DNA of 64,000 bases from Notamacropus eugenii (GCF_028372415.1 NC_092875.1:34552817-34616816); one strand, 5' to 3'; positions 11,501 to 22,142 are shown, counted from the first letter of the stretch. Notes: generated from the sequence alone by a model not told the origin. Made by a program: numbers and translations.

Positions 11501-13557
11501 CAGTTGGGGAATGGTTGAACAAATTTTGGTATATGAATGTAACCCAATATTATTGTGCCATAAGAAAAGATAGAAGTTGAATTTAGAGAAACCTAGAGAC
11601 AACTTCTATGAACTGATACAAAGTGAAGTTAGCACAACCAGAAAAACAGTTTATACCATAGCATCAAAAGTATAAAATCAACAGTTTTGAAAAAACTTAA
11701 GAATTTTGATCAGCATCGTAATTAATCACGAGTCAAGAGGACTGATAATGAAGAATGCTGTCCACCTTCTGGCAAATTAATGACACATTAATATGCAGAA
11801 TGAGACACATGTTTTTTGACATGGCCAACATGGATGGGAATTTGTTTTCCAATACTTAACTGTTACAAGGGGTTTTGATTGTGTTTTTGAGAAAGTGGTA
11901 AGTGGAGCAGAAAAAATACTTGACAGTGGGGAAAAGCAGGTTAAGGTGTTGACCATTTCTGTTGTAGTTTAGTTGTTCAAAGTCTAGAAGCTACCACTGA
12001 AAATAATCACTGTTAATGACACATTTATAGGACTTTGTCCTGCCTGAAGTGTAGATATGATATCTGTTTGTACTTTCAGATTAACAACATGAAGACTAAA
12101 TTTAAAGAAACAATTGAGAAATGTGACACTCTGGAGCACAGACTCAATGATCTCCTGAAGGAAAAGCAGTCTGTGGAAAGAAAGTGCGTATTTGGTGCTA
12201 GGTATTTGTCTTTAAAGGATTTTTCAAGTCAGTCCTCAGATAATGGAATAATTTCCATAGCAGTTATGGGAACATTTTAGATATTATGAAGTAGTGTTAA
12301 TACTTAGAAAAATGTTTTCCTCATCAGTCTTCCATGGCTTGGCATATACTCTCCCTTTCTATATAGCCCCTGTCTGCTTTTGGACCTCCTATGGAGTAGA
12401 AGATGGGCTATTTATCTTTAATAGTCAGAATAATTTAAATGATAGTGTGAAATAGAGCTCCTTCTTCTCTTGATATCTGTATGATTAAGGTATGTTAGTA
12501 TAGTCTCCCTTTTTTGTCTGGGGTGGGGAGGGGATGAAAGGGGCAGGTGATGAATACTAAGCAAACGATTAACCAGCTGTGGGTCAGAACATAAGCCTGT
12601 TGCAGGTGTTTGGGAAGAAAGGCGAGTATTACAGAGTTAAAAGAGTTTTCCTGGGTTTTCTGGGTGCCCTTCAGAGGCACTTATTTCTTATGAGCCCTGA
12701 GAGAATGGAAGGGAGGTCCATAGGCCACTTAGTCTTGAAATTAATTTTGAGAATATAATCCCCCTCCCTATGCAGTATATCCATTGAGGTCAGAGCCCTT
12801 GAATTTCTAAGAATGCTGCTTTTCCTCATAATTTCCTCATCAACATTGCCATCTCCCAAGCACCCACCCAGCTGCTGACAGACACAACTTTTGGAAAGGA
12901 TTAGTAGTTGTGGCTAGGCTATAACATGCTTATGAATTTTCAAATCCAGATACTTTTTTTTTTTTAATGTTCTAAATAATCCGTGAGTATGTTACTGTGA
13001 TACTCTAAATGTGTTAGCTAGAGAGAGTATTGCTCAGAAATTCTTGATCCTAATGTGGTAGTGAAATGCTCTACCTCACTAAAGTGGGAAAAGGCCTACC
13101 TGCTAAAGAGGCCCTGGAGCCTTGGCTCCCCCATTGGCTTTCAGAGCAGAAAGGGTAATAACAATAGAAAATGTGCTTTTGTGTTACTCTGTTTTTTGAA
13201 AGGTGCACACAGCTGAATGTAAAACTAGCCAAACTCTCCACTGAGCTCAAGGAAGAGCAGGAAATGAACAAGTGTTTGCGAGCCAATCAAGTCCTCCTGC
13301 AAAACAAGCTCAAAGAGGAGGAGAGAATTCTGAAGGAAACTTGTGATCAGAAGGACATGCAGATCACAGAGATCCAGGAGCAGCTGCGTGATGTCATGTT
13401 CTACCTAGAAGCCCAGCAGAAAATTAATCACCTGCCAGCCGAGACCCGGCAGGAAATCCAGGAGGGACAGATCAACATTGCTGCGGCAAGCTCCCCTTCA
13501 GTCGGAGGTACAGGGAAACTGCCCTCCAGGAAGGGTCGGGGCAAGAGGGGCAAGTGA
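2428..13557 (+). CDS. BRAP: BRAP (BRCA1-associated protein / IMP), 3' half, six coding exons
   Basis: Cytoplasmic E3 ubiquitin ligase. Known family roles: it binds nuclear localisation signals and holds cargo in the cytoplasm, and it limits KSR-dependent RAF-MEK signalling until Ras-GTP triggers its autoubiquitination. The six exons listed in the following entries join in phase to 290 residues plus stop, matching roughly residues 300-592 of the 592-residue human protein as I recall it. Order seen: the last CPVC pair of the RING finger, a complete UBP-type zinc finger with the HIGCGRY motif and following histidines, a long heptad-like coiled coil ([10 protein letters not shown] through [10 protein letters not shown]), and a basic tail [12 protein letters not shown]. 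All donors are GT and all acceptors AG; no frame break is seen. The N-terminal RRM-like domain and the start of the RING lie upstream of the window. The C-terminal linker before the basic tail looks about three residues shorter than in human. Identification is from remembered protein sequence, not from a search. Confidence 0.96.
2983..3121 (+). CDS. BRAP: BRAP coding exon: core of UBP-type zinc finger
   Basis: 139 bases, acceptor ctgacag, donor gtacaa at 3122. It encodes [16 protein letters not shown], then [19 protein letters not shown] and NHRVWDYAG. The cysteines and histidines of the ubiquitin-binding ZnF-UBP fold are all present. It ends one base into a codon that the next exon completes. 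Confidence 0.95.
3501..3610 (+). CDS. BRAP: BRAP coding exon: end of zinc finger to linker
   Basis: 110 bases with acceptor ttttttcctctag and donor gag|gtaaag. It encodes [15 protein letters not shown] through [10 protein letters not shown], the segment that closes the UBP finger and leads toward the coiled coil. Confidence 0.95.
4503..5110 (+). repeat. Ancient interspersed repeat, copy A
   Basis: Begins with the consensus-like phrase tattaaaaacctactatgtg, then a 'tccctgccctcaaagact' block, a 'ggcatagggacagcttgtgc' block and 'gaagggctttaaaggcc'. The same ordered blocks recur at 5120-5680, 10590-10730, 19985-20290 and 63215-63710, so this is one old family. I cannot assign its name from memory. 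Confidence 0.7.
5120..5680 (+). repeat. Ancient interspersed repeat, copy B
   Basis: Second copy of the family at 4503-5110, in the same orientation and directly after it: aacaggcatctattaagcat, gtgccaggcattattttaag, tgaagggctttatgggcc, then a 'ggttggagaggggagagact' block. The two copies differ widely, so this is either two old insertions or an old local duplication. Confidence 0.65.
5681..5995 (+). repeat. Unassigned retroelement-like segment
   Basis: Starts with tagcatggtggcatgtgcct, which resembles the 5' domain of 7SL RNA, and ends with a tail containing aataaag and T/A runs. The middle (5740-5870) does not match 7SL. It is probably an old retroposed sequence; its origin is not settled. 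Confidence 0.35.
6225..6362. repeat. (CT)n-rich microsatellite
   Basis: About 138 bases of ctctcc/ctctttcg/ctctct units with a C-run at 6327-6337, in the BRAP intron. The opposing open frames over it are artefacts of the repeat. Confidence 0.95.
6670..6782 (-). mobile_element. MIR-like SINE fragment
   Basis: Reads gggagtcacatagcaagttt ... gggacttgaacctaac ... accactacatcatactgcc, the reverse complement of a MIR-type tRNA-derived head and core. It is heavily diverged. Confidence 0.6.
7076..7165 (+). CDS. BRAP: BRAP coding exon: start of coiled coil
   Basis: 90 bases, exactly 30 codons, acceptor tggttctag and donor gaa|gtaagt. It encodes [19 protein letters not shown] and then [11 protein letters not shown], the start of the predicted coiled coil. 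The preceding intron is about 3.5 kb and carries the doubled ancient repeat and the CT microsatellite listed below. Confidence 0.95.
7600..8560 (+). mobile_element. L1 LINE, 5'-truncated ORF2 3' part (BRAP intron)
   Basis: Ordered L1 ORF2 blocks: taaagggtgataccataacc, the 'ttctcagatgtatagagaac' block, gaggtaccacctcacacttg, 'tggagaacaatttggaacta', and the C-terminal 'tagtagctctttttggagta' block. The order and direction match the L1 copies at 120-672 and 27448-28210. It is broken by many small changes and ends before a clear 3' UTR. Confidence 0.82.
8805..9230 (+). mobile_element. Possible retroviral gag-pro fossil
   Basis: A run of sequence whose + strand translation contains a C-x2-C zinc-knuckle-like stretch followed about 60 codons later by a protease-like VEFLID segment, resembling a gammaretroviral nucleocapsid-protease order. 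It is short, worn, has no recognisable LTRs nearby, and is certainly non-functional. The family assignment is tentative and chance similarity is possible. Confidence 0.3.
9231..10585 (+). other. BRAP intron, no assigned element
   Basis: No repeat, RNA gene or coding exon recognised. The stretch 10354-10593 is open on the + strand but has no recognisable similarity. Confidence 0.4.
10586..11010 (+). repeat. Ancient interspersed repeat fragments
   Basis: Contains ttaagtgtttaccatgtgcc, then tcactgccctcaaggagttt, the same opening blocks as the repeat at 4503-5110, followed by a 'gagaatcatttgcataaaag' stretch typical of a longer old element. Diverged. Confidence 0.6.
11397..11960 (+). mobile_element. 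L1 LINE 3' end (BRAP intron)
   Basis: Begins at 'gaaaaggtcctatagataga', continues through the ORF2 C-terminal block (tatttatagcaactctttct, ggatgcccatcagttgggga) and into the 3' UTR. It ends about 120 bases before the exon at 12080. No poly(A) tail or target duplication was found. Confidence 0.82.
12080..12183 (+). CDS. BRAP: BRAP coding exon: coiled coil
   Basis: 104 bases, acceptor tgtactttcag, donor aa|gtgcgt (a less common but usable GTGCGT donor). It encodes [19 protein letters not shown] and then [16 protein letters not shown]. Reading through the donor gives only a short intronic extension to a stop, so the splice is required. Confidence 0.95.
12184..13202 (+). other. Last BRAP intron, no assigned element
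   Basis: Contains an oligo(T) run at 12954-12965 and no recognisable repeat or exon. Confidence 0.5.
13203..13557 (+). CDS. BRAP: BRAP terminal coding exon
   Basis: The acceptor ends tttttgaaag at 13202. The exon encodes [20 protein letters not shown], the rest of the coiled coil, the conserved stretch [18 protein letters not shown], and the basic C-terminus ending KRGK before TGA at 13555-13557. The tail is lysine/arginine-rich, as in human BRAP. No frame damage is seen. Confidence 0.96.
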
Positions 13558-14600
13558 GCCTCTTCTAAGCAAGCACTTGTGGCTAAGACAGTGGCCCCTG
13601 TCACCAGGAGGTTGTCAGGGGCTGCCAGCTCAATGTGAGGTTGGTTACTGAATAAGTAAGTACACCAAGTGAGGATCAACATGAAATTGTTTGGATCGTT
13701 TTTTTTCCTAATGTGTTGTTTAATGAGTTATAGGGGTTTATGACCAGGACAGCTACTGGGAATTGGCAGTATTTAAAAGGGTTTTTCTTTAAACTGTTAT
13801 ATTTAGCTAACCTCTTGACATGTTTTAATTACCATTTTGCCTTCCAAATTTACCCAAAACTAACTCTACATTTTTTCAGCTGTACTTACTGAGTTGGCAT
13901 ATTTCACACTGAAGTCCTGGGGTCAATTTTTTATATTAAGAAAAAGTTTGAAATCTCTGTGAAAATTTCCTAGACACAAGAGTACCAAAGGACCCTTGGA
14001 GCAGTAGCAGCTGCAGAGGTCAAGAAAACAGGCACATTAAAGCTGGAGAAGCCATTTGGTTGTTCTAGAAAACATTGTCAGAAGCTGGTCCTGTTGGATA
14101 CTGATGAGCATGACTACTTTCTATCAAATATTGTTGATGTATGTGCCCTGCTAGAGGGGATGGGAACATCATCCTGTTTGGGGAAGTCTGTGACATAGAT
14201 GTATGTTACTGTGGCATCTACTCCAGTTCTAGGCATAGCCAGGGGAAAATAAAACAAAACAAGCAAAATTGGGCAGAGCACACTCACCATGGACATGGCA
14301 ACAGCATTTCCACTTTATTTCCACCTAATTTTATTATGTCTCACTGAAGTTTGAAGGTTTAGTGATTTCTGCCCAGAGTCTTACCAACAGCCCTCTCCCT
14401 CATAAGTGCTCTTGCTTCAGTAGATCGAGCCAAATAAACTGACCAAGCAACACAGCCAAGTTGGGCATTTAAATTAGGTGGGGGTATATGGCGTACATGT
14501 CCTACCAGCTGTGCTTTCTGCTGAATTTAGTTCTGATTAAATATTCATATAGGTTACATTCCATGTTGAGCTAGAAGCTGAAATAAACTTGAAAAGAAAA
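13558..14600 (+). other. BRAP: BRAP 3' untranslated region with candidate poly(A) signals
   Basis: Noncoding sequence directly after the BRAP stop, with no recognisable repeat in its first kilobase, as expected for a 3' UTR. AATAAA hexamers lie at 14248-14253, 14433-14438, 14582-14587 and, further on, 15426-15431. Which one is used cannot be told from sequence, so the end given here is only the third signal and the transcript could stop earlier or later. Confidence 0.6.
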
Positions 14601-16000
14601 ATGTCTCCTAAGACTAAATTGCACCTGAATTAGGGAATAGGGAATTTGACATAGCCCCTTTACAAATGATCATTTGTTTTGATCCACATTGGTGGGTCAG
14701 CTGCTTAATCTAGAATCTCAAACTATAGCATGACTTGTGGATATGCAGAGCAAACTTCAAGTGAGGACAGTATTGGCTGTCAGCCTTTAACCTTGAGTAA
14801 AGCAAGCAGCAGAGTAAATTCCATGGCAAATACTGTTAAGTCCTAGATTTTTTAATGCAACAGTTAATCAGTTTGTCTCCAAATTATCACATTTCAGAAT
14901 TATTTTTTGATGGTGATTGGGCTACATCATCACCTTTTTCTTCAAGTTTTCATCTACATCTTATTAGTGCACCAGCTGCATCTTCCCCCTCTGTTCTTCT
15001 GACTTGCTGCCACAGTATTTCTAAGCAGCTTTTTTCACGTAAATATTCTTAAACATTCTCAGTCCTTTTCTAGTATAGATCTACTAGACAGGTTGACTTG
15101 GCCTTAGGTACAGAGCTATCTTAAAACCTTTGTGGGCGCGTGAAACTGAATCAGATTCTCTCTCCTATAGAAATTCTATTTTATTTAAAATATATTTTTA
15201 CACTAGCTAGAATCCTGCTTTTTGGCCAAGAGCTTATGTTGCATGTTTGACTGTTCAGAAGCTGGAATAGTGACCTAATTAAGAGAATTAGAGTTAGCTT
15301 AGAAGTGTGCAGCATCCTTTTTACAGGCTCACTACACCATAAAATAAGAAAATAACCAGGTGGGAAAGCAGTGATTTTTCAGAAGGGGTAGAACTAAGAA
15401 ATACTATGAAAGGCTATACCAGGGAAATAAACAAAAGGTAAAGGTAATAATTGGAGGGGAAGATGTTATATCAAGGTAGATATCATAAAGTCTTAACTAG
15501 ACAAAGTATATTTTTAAAAATTGTTTGTTTTGAAATTCATGTATTTTGAATTTAACTGAATTTCAGAGGGGGGTGGGGTTAGGGAGGGAAGCTGCTACTG
15601 CATTTTCCAAGATGGAAATGGGCCACTTACCATCCCCACACTACCTTGGATGGGAAAATTGCATTAAATTTGCTCAGCTTTGGAATCACTCTTGTCTGGG
15701 TGTGATTTTTATGTCTTGAATTGAAAACTGATTAAGGACATGCTATTCGTTAATATTTTGGGAGAGTATTGGTGGCTTGGATTCAGGAGCTACCATCAAC
15801 CCCTGATTCTGGAGCTTAGGATAGAAAAGCGAAGGAAGTGACTTATATACCCTTAGTTATTCAGTCACTTAGACAACAGAGACTCTAGCTGAAAAACAAT
15901 CTGGGGGCAGGATCCTTCTCTGTTGTCAAAGAGCTCTTTCACTGAGGGGCCTTTCCCTTGCAGAGTACCCTGGGTCATCTGCAAGATACGTAGTACAGTC
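14601..16000. other. BRAP downstream region without repeats
   Basis: No interspersed repeat or convincing coding frame is recognised. It may include the distal BRAP 3' UTR if a late poly(A) signal (for example 15426-15431) is used. Confidence 0.4.
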
Positions 16001-16095
16001 AGTTCAGCAAGGGTTTGTTAAGCACCTCCTGTTCCTGGGATAGCTGTCACAAGGACCATGAAACAGTCCTTGTCCTCAAGGAGCGTGTAAGTAGC
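16000..16095 (+). repeat. Ancient interspersed repeat fragment
   Basis: gcaagggtttgttaagcacc, then 'cagtccttgtcctcaaggag': the opening blocks of the family described at 4503-5110. Confidence 0.5.
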
Positions 16096-16669
16096 TAAAT
16101 CAATACATGGTTTGAGGAGAAGGCATCAAAAGCTAATGGCCAAGCAGATTAGAAAAGGCTTCCTGGAGCAGGTGACCCCTCCCATCACCACAGTGGTTAC
16201 CTCCTTGGCATTTATACCTTCACTGGGGAGTTCCAAACACACTGGGAGACAAAAATCAAAGGTCAGCAGACCTTAGTCCCCAAAGATCTGTCTGCATAGG
16301 CTGGTGTTGGAAATGTCCTAGTAGCTGAAATAGATTCATCAGAAAGGATTCACTCACTGCCTAGCACAATGGGGCTTTCTCAGTCTTCACTGTCACTGCT
16401 ACCTGGGATCTAGTGAATCATGTGGAGTGGACCCAGGCAAGATAAGGTTGTGACCATCTGAAGGTTCATGGATAAGGTTCTGGCCTGGGAGCAAGGAAAA
16501 TGCATGCTCTTTCTGGTCCCAGACATTTGTGAGCCTGTGCCTCTTGTGTAAATCAGCTAAGCTCTGGGGCTAATGACATGCATAGTGCTCTACCCCAGAG
16601 TTGTGAGGGCCAGATGAGAACATTAAGAAAGGTGCTGTGCAAAGCCTAACCTGCATTATAAATGACAGT

Positions 16670-16830
16670 GGTTATTACTCTCATTCCCTAGAGCAGCTAA
16701 TAATTGTCTGCAACCAGATTTGAACATATGAAGAAGAGAACCGACACTCTATCCACTGAGCCATCCAGCTGCCCAGAGCATTCATGAAGCACCTACTAAG
16801 TGCCAGGCAGTGTGCTCAACATTTCCCATA
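16670..16830 (-). mobile_element. MIR/CORE-SINE fragment
   Basis: Reads gcaaccagatttgaacatat and 'actctatccactgagccatc', the reverse complement of a tRNA-like SINE head, followed at 16785 by an 'aagcacctactaagtgccag' fragment of the ancient repeat family. Confidence 0.6.
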
Positions 16831-17366
16831 TGTATTATTTGGGAAAATGGATTAAGAGGCTATTGTAACAGTCTGTGTAGGGGATAACAAGGGTCTTACC
16901 AGGTGTCATTGAGAATAGGGAGGGAGAGAATGGAGGTGAAAAGTGTCAGTCCAAGCAATCAGGAGTTTTATATCAAGTTGACTTTGTGATTTGTCAAGCT
17001 TAGGAAACTTTTCCCAGAGTCTCAAGAGCCTCAGTCCAAAAATTTTTATTTTCTTTGAAGATAAAACATATCATTTGCTAATGTAGATTGTAGTTCACTA
17101 TTAGGCAGAAGCAAGACTTCTGCACAGACTTGTTTTCATTACAAAAGGCAATCTCTACTAATAATGATAGCTGATACTTATATAGTGCTCCCTGAACGCA
17201 TATAGCAAGCACTTAATATTTATTTCCTTCCTCCTTTCATGCCCCCCAAATTAGTAAACTGTGCATACTCTTTGACCTAACTTACACCCCAAAGAGATGA
17301 TAATAGTATTTATGTAACTCTTAAGGTTTGCAAAACATCATCTTATCCTCACAACAACCCTGGAAA

Positions 17367-17865
17367 GTTCCTTGTCCTTTGTTTTGAAGATCAATGACAT
17401 TGCAGGGTGATGTCTTGACTCATGCTGTGAAGTGGATTTGTGTGAGACAAAGTTGCACAAGTCTTCCTCCGCACTCTCTCGAAGTCCAGGGGCAGGACAG
17501 AAGTAAGGATGTAGTAAATGACTGCCATCTTCATATCTGACCAGGTTCTAAGCACTCTACAGCACCTGCTTCAGCTGCCTTTGTGGTAGTTGGAACAAAT
17601 TGTCCTCATCCAAACATTCTGCCAGGGGAAGTCTTCACTTGCCTGGAATTGACATCCCGCTAACAATGAGTTTGAGGCCTGTCGGTTACCCTCAATCTGG
17701 TTTAGTCCATGTGCCAAGATGGCTTTAGTAGGGTGTGGCTGCTGTGCATGCTACAGCTTCTTGGAGCCACAGGTGAGAGTTGGGTAATGGTGGATGAACA
17801 GCCCTGGAAAGGCCTCAGCAAGCCCTCACACCAGAGATGCTAGACCTCCTGAACACTCTATGCAC
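17367..17865. mobile_element. Long (~0.5 kb) SINE-like element nested in a MIR
   Basis: A 0.5-kb block running from 'gttttgaagatcaatgacat' through 'ctctcgaagtccaggggcag', 'gagtttgaggcctgtcggtt' and 'acagcttcttggagccacag'. It splits a MIR-like sequence: on the left tttgcaaaacatcatcttat plus 'acaacaaccctgg', and on the right 'tatcctcattttagagatga'. I recognise the text as a marsupial repeat but cannot name the family with certainty (possibly RTE-mobilised). Confidence 0.55.
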
Positions 17866-18019
17866 CCCTTTACTATCCTCATTTTAGAGATGAAGAAAAG
17901 GAGAGTGAGAGCAGTTAGTGACACTTGCTGAGGAATATATAGGTGGTAATTGACTTACTGCTCCTTTGAGCTTGGGTTTTCCTGACTCTAGGTGTAGCAT
18001 GTTGTACTCTATCACCTAG

Positions 18020-18512
18020 CTGCCTGTCAAAGAAAGGAAAGGGAACCATAAGTACAAAAATAGAGCACTTCTTTTTTTGGTGGCAAAGAACCGAAAAATA
18101 AGGGGTCCCATTGTTTGAGGATTGTTTGAACAAGTTATGGTATCTGAATGTGATGGAATTCTCTTGTGCTATAAGAAAATAATGGTTTCAGAGAAACTTG
18201 GAAATCTCTGTATGAACTGATGGTGTGAAGGGAGCAGAACCAGGAGAACTTTCGAAATAATGACAGCATTATAAATACCTTTGAAAGACTTAAGAACTTT
18301 GGATCAAGGAAATGATTCCAGAGGACCTATGAGGAAACATACTGCCCACCTTCTAAGAACTGATAGATATGAGAGCCATTTGAGAATATGGACAATATAG
18401 ACACTGGCTTTGCTTGACTGTCCATATTTGTCACAGGGGTTTGGTGTTTGTTTTTAAACGAGGTGGAGGGGAAATAAATGCTTATTGGGAAAAAAAATAA
18501 AATTTTTATAAG
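18020..18512 (+). mobile_element. L1 LINE 3' end
   Basis: ORF2 C-terminal block (tttttttggtggcaaagaac, 'tatggtatctgaatgtgatg', 'tatgaactgatggtgtgaag') followed by a 3' UTR and an A-rich tail at 18490-18512. 5'-truncated and diverged. Confidence 0.82.
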
Positions 18513-18745
18513 TGCTTCATATATATATTTTCACTTTATGCTCACAGCAACCTTATGAAATAAATACAGGCATTATCCCCATTTCTTTTTTGTCGTTTTG
18601 GTCTGCCTCTGATTTTTTTTATTGTGGAAACTAGTTAGCAACAGGTCTGTAACTCCATCTTAGAGAGTTGCATGAGACCCAGAGACAAAACCAAAATGTG
18701 TTAAAGGCAAAGTCATCTTCACGCCAAGGTCAGCCCTCCTTCCAC

Positions 18746-18960
18746 TGTTGTTGTTCAGCCATTTTCAGTTGTGTCCCACTCTTTGTGACCCCATTTGAGG
18801 TTTTCTTGGAAAAGGTGCTCGAGTCATCAGCCATTTCCTTCTCCAGCTGCACAACTCTTAAGAAAACTGAGGCTGGGAGAGAGGGCTAAATCATTTGCAC
18901 GTGATCTCATAACTAGGAAATGTCAAGAGCAGGATTTGAACTTGCTTTTCATCCTGAAAC
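18746..18960 (-). mobile_element. CORE-SINE (Mar1/WSINE type)
   Basis: Reverse complement of the marsupial tRNA-derived SINE: ttgttgttcagccattttca, 'gaggttttcttggaaaagg', 'ccatttccttctccagctgc', then aggatttgaacttgc. The core corresponds to the MIR core. Confidence 0.8.
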
Positions 18961-19029
18961 ATCACTGTAGTCCTAGAATGCACATATTGAGGTTCTCCCA
19001 GAGCCTCCATTTAAGGAGAGCACCCATGT

Positions 19030-19240
19030 CTCATTCCTCTCCAGGCTGTACTCCTGTCCCCACCTGGTACCTTTATCTCCTTCCTTCACCAGCTTGTCAG
19101 CATCCTTTTGTGTGTTATCTTTCTCCATTAGAATATAAGGTCCTTGAGAGGGACTCTCTCTTTTCCCCAGTATTTCTATTCCCATTAGTACAATGCTTGA
19201 CATACATACATACAGTGCTTAGTAAAGTTGATTGACATCG
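19030..19240 (+). mobile_element. L2 LINE 3' end
   Basis: Typical L2 tail: 'tagaatataaggtccttgag', 'gggactctctcttttcccca', then 'agtgcttagtaaagttgatt'. Confidence 0.65.
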
Positions 19241-19424
19241 CCACACCACAATGTCTTTTGTTCCCCACAGTCTCCCAACTATGATGACACTTTGTTTATT
19301 ATCATCTGGCTCTAAATCATCTGATCTCAGAACCCCTATTTTGAGCCCTAAACATATACCAAGGAAGAATTTAGTAAAAGACTAAGAGATTGTACTTGGC
19401 AAACCCTCGAGGACTTCCAGATGA

Positions 19425-19805
19425 TTTTTATAAAGCGTTCATTAAATGTTACTAAGTGCCAGATAAACAAATACAAGTAAGCACCCTTCCCTCAAATATC
19501 TTACATCCTAATACTTAAAGATAGCATGTAAAGGCAGGGCCAACTGGAAGTACCCTGTAGGAGTCTGGCATGGAAATAGTAGTCATGTGGTGGACCTTAG
19601 AAGGGAACAGATATCTTGAAAGCTCCCCAGTAACAATGCAGTGAGTTGTTTGAGTTCCAGGGGAAGGAAGCTGGAACTCAGGCTATCCAAGCATGTTTAG
19701 GAAGGTACACAAAGTGGAACAGGTTTGGGATGGTGAGTCTAGGCCAGACGTGAGATATTTGCACTAGGAGCAGGAATATATCAGACAAGATGTGGGACAA
19801 GGAAC
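19425..19805 (+). repeat. Ancient interspersed repeat fragment
   Basis: 'cattaaatgttactaagtgc' opening, then 'cccttccctcaaatatctta' and later lines resembling the family at 4503-5110. Weak. Confidence 0.4.
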
Positions 19806-19985
19806 CAGAGTAAAATGCCATCTCTTACAAGAAGCCTTGTCCAACACCTCGTCATTCTAGAGCCTTCCCTCTGTTAATTTCTATTTGTCCTGTCTGTAGC
19901 TTGCTTTATGTATATTTGTTTGCATGTTGTCTTCCCTTGGAAGCCCCTTGATGACAGGGAATCTTGCCTCTTTTTGTATCTCCAG
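19806..19985 (+). mobile_element. L2 LINE fragment
   Basis: 'aagaagccttgtccaacacc', 'ccttccctctgttaatttct', and 'aagccccttgatgacaggga' are the ordered L2 3' blocks. Confidence 0.65.
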
Positions 19986-20290
19986 TCAATAAATATTGTC
20001 TACTACGTGACAAGCACTGTACCAAGCTCTGGGGATATCCTCCCAAAAAAACAGTCCCTGCCCTTATGGAACTCACAGTAATGGAGGAGATAATCTGTTA
20101 GGGAAATATGCAAATAAGCTATATCCAAGATAAAGAGGAAATAATTAGCAGAGAGAAGGCACTGGAATTAAGAGGGTTAGAAGGCAAGGTAGGAGGTGGG
20201 ATTTTAGTTGAGACTTAACAGATTCGAGGGAGGCCAGGAGCAAAAGATGAAGAAAAAGTGCTTCAGGCTTGGGGGAGACAGCCCCTGAGC
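19986..20290 (+). repeat. Ancient interspersed repeat
   Basis: 'aatattgtctactacgtgac', 'cagtccctgcccttatggaa' and 'ggtgggattttagttgagac' follow the order seen in the copy at 4503-5110. Confidence 0.6.
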
Positions 20291-20464
20291 ACACCATAGG
20301 CAACTTCATAAATGTTCTAACTTAACCATGAGCAAGATGGAAGCGCCATCTGTACAGATCTTTCCACCTCTGGGATTGTACGATTCTTAACTGCCACAGC
20401 TCACCACTTTTCTCCCTCAACATAAAAGGCAACTGACAAAAGCTTCTTCCAAGGGGCCCCTGAA

Positions 20465-20727
20465 AAGTTTGTAATTGAGTCGTTTCAGTCATGTCCTGCC
20501 CTTTGAGATCCCAGATGGGGTTTTCTTGGCAAAGATACTGGAGCAGTTGGCCATTTCTTCCTCCAGTTCATTTTAAAGATGAGGAAACCAAGGTAAACAG
20601 GGCAAGGTGACTTGCCCAGAATCACATAACCAGGAAGTGTCTAAGGCCAGATTTGAACTCAGGAATATGAGTCTTCCTGACTCCAGGCCTCACATTCCAT
20701 CTTCTTCACCACCTAGCTGCCCCTAGG
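20465..20727 (-). mobile_element. CORE-SINE (Mar1/WSINE type), near full length
   Basis: Reverse complement of the SINE: 'gagtcgtttcagtcatgtcc', 'ggggttttcttggcaaagat', 'tgaggaaaccaaggtaaaca', 'atttgaactcaggaatatga', ending 'caccacctagctgccccta'. Confidence 0.85.
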
Positions 20728-22030
20728 TTTTTGGTTTGCCCCATTAGGAGGATGAGGAGCATCCAACAACTTGAGAAACCTCCTGTGGATATCGCTTTAC
20801 AACGTTTTAATACCACTTATCGTTAAGAGACTCCAGCTCTCACTAAAGGAAATGTTGAACAAGTTATTTCTGGGCCAGAGGGATAGATGACATGAAATAA
20901 CCTAGTTTAAGAAAAATAATACTAATAATTGGCAATTCTAGGAAGGAAATGAAACTAACTATATGGTCACATTCCCGGAGGTGGGAGGGTGGGGTGGAGG
21001 GGAGGGGGAAAGGCAGGGGGAGTTAGTTTTAGGTATTTCAAATTGTGACTTCACAGCCAGATGGTTGGAAAGCATTTTCCACAAATATTCTTTTGCTAAA
21101 GACCTGAACCATATTCCCAACCATTCTAGCAGGCTAACCACAGTAAGTTGAAACTTCAGAATCTTTAAAAACTCTTTGTCTTACAATAACCAAAAGGCTA
21201 TATGGGAACTTCTGAGGAATACCTCATTTGCCCCTAAAACAAGAAAAGTAATCTTTTGGATTTAAAAGAAAATAATTTATTCCCATCCTGTAGAAAGTCA
21301 GTACCCACTGACTTCAGTCCCAACCAGGGCCTTCTGAAGGACACACATTCTGCAGCCAGATAATCTTCACTTCTCTCCCCCTTCCCTAAATCCCTTCCTT
21401 CTCCACCCCAATTCACCCCAGCATATTCACCTTTAATAATATGGGAACATGATGTGGCTTGGGGCCGTGGCCAGCAATCTCTCCAACTGGACTGCGGAGG
21501 GCACTGTGCTGTAGGCTGGACTCTATAAACATATACACAGTGTACCACAGCTCCTGCCAACCCTGCACTTTTCTCCTTGGCTGGGCTCCTGGATTTTCAG
21601 GCAATCAATCAGCAATAGTAACTGCAAAAAAGCATTTTGGCTTTTCTTTCTTTCTCTTCTCAATGCCCCTCTTCCCAACTGCTGCTTTGGTCCTATAACA
21701 GTTGTAAACAAGAATGAATCACTGCCTTACTGTAACAAAACAACCCCAAAGATAACATCCTCCCCCTCATCTATTCTTTCCACAATACCTTCCTTTTATG
21801 CCTCTCAGGAGAAAGCTGTCTTTTGGTCAAATTCTTAAAAAGTCATTTTCTTTTCACTTTCTGATATGACATCTCTTGAGGATTTTTTCTCCAATGTGGA
21901 AATAGAGGTTACTAATTCTTAAGAGCCCTACTGTTATTGTTCAGTTATTGCTAGACTCATGGAACTGGGAGATCCCAGGCCTGACTGTCTTTTGGTCTCT
22001 GTTGTATACTGGGAGAGCTGAGGAACTTGT
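20728..22030. other. Intergenic, no assigned element
   Basis: Includes a G-rich stretch at 20978-21018. Open frames at 21234-21711 lie on both strands without recognisable similarity. No RNA gene seen. Confidence 0.4.
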
Positions 22031-22049
22031 GTTTTTGCCTGAACCAAAT

Positions 22050-22140
22050 AATAACGGCAATACTAACAAACTCATATGGTGTGTTAAAGTTTGCAAAACA
22101 CTTTGCAAATTTTATTTGATTCTTTTATAAAGATGTGCCC
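22050..22140 (+). mobile_element. MIR-related fragment
   Basis: 'gtgttaaagtttgcaaaaca' and 'ctttgcaaattttatttgat' are the characteristic MIR-type right part found beside many marsupial SINEs. Confidence 0.55.
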
Positions 22141-22142
22141 CT

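Noticed and set aside
12035-12280. 81-codon open frame around the BRAP exon at 12080
   Set aside because: It is the exon plus read-through of intron on both sides. The true exon is bounded by the AG at 12079 and GT at 12184.
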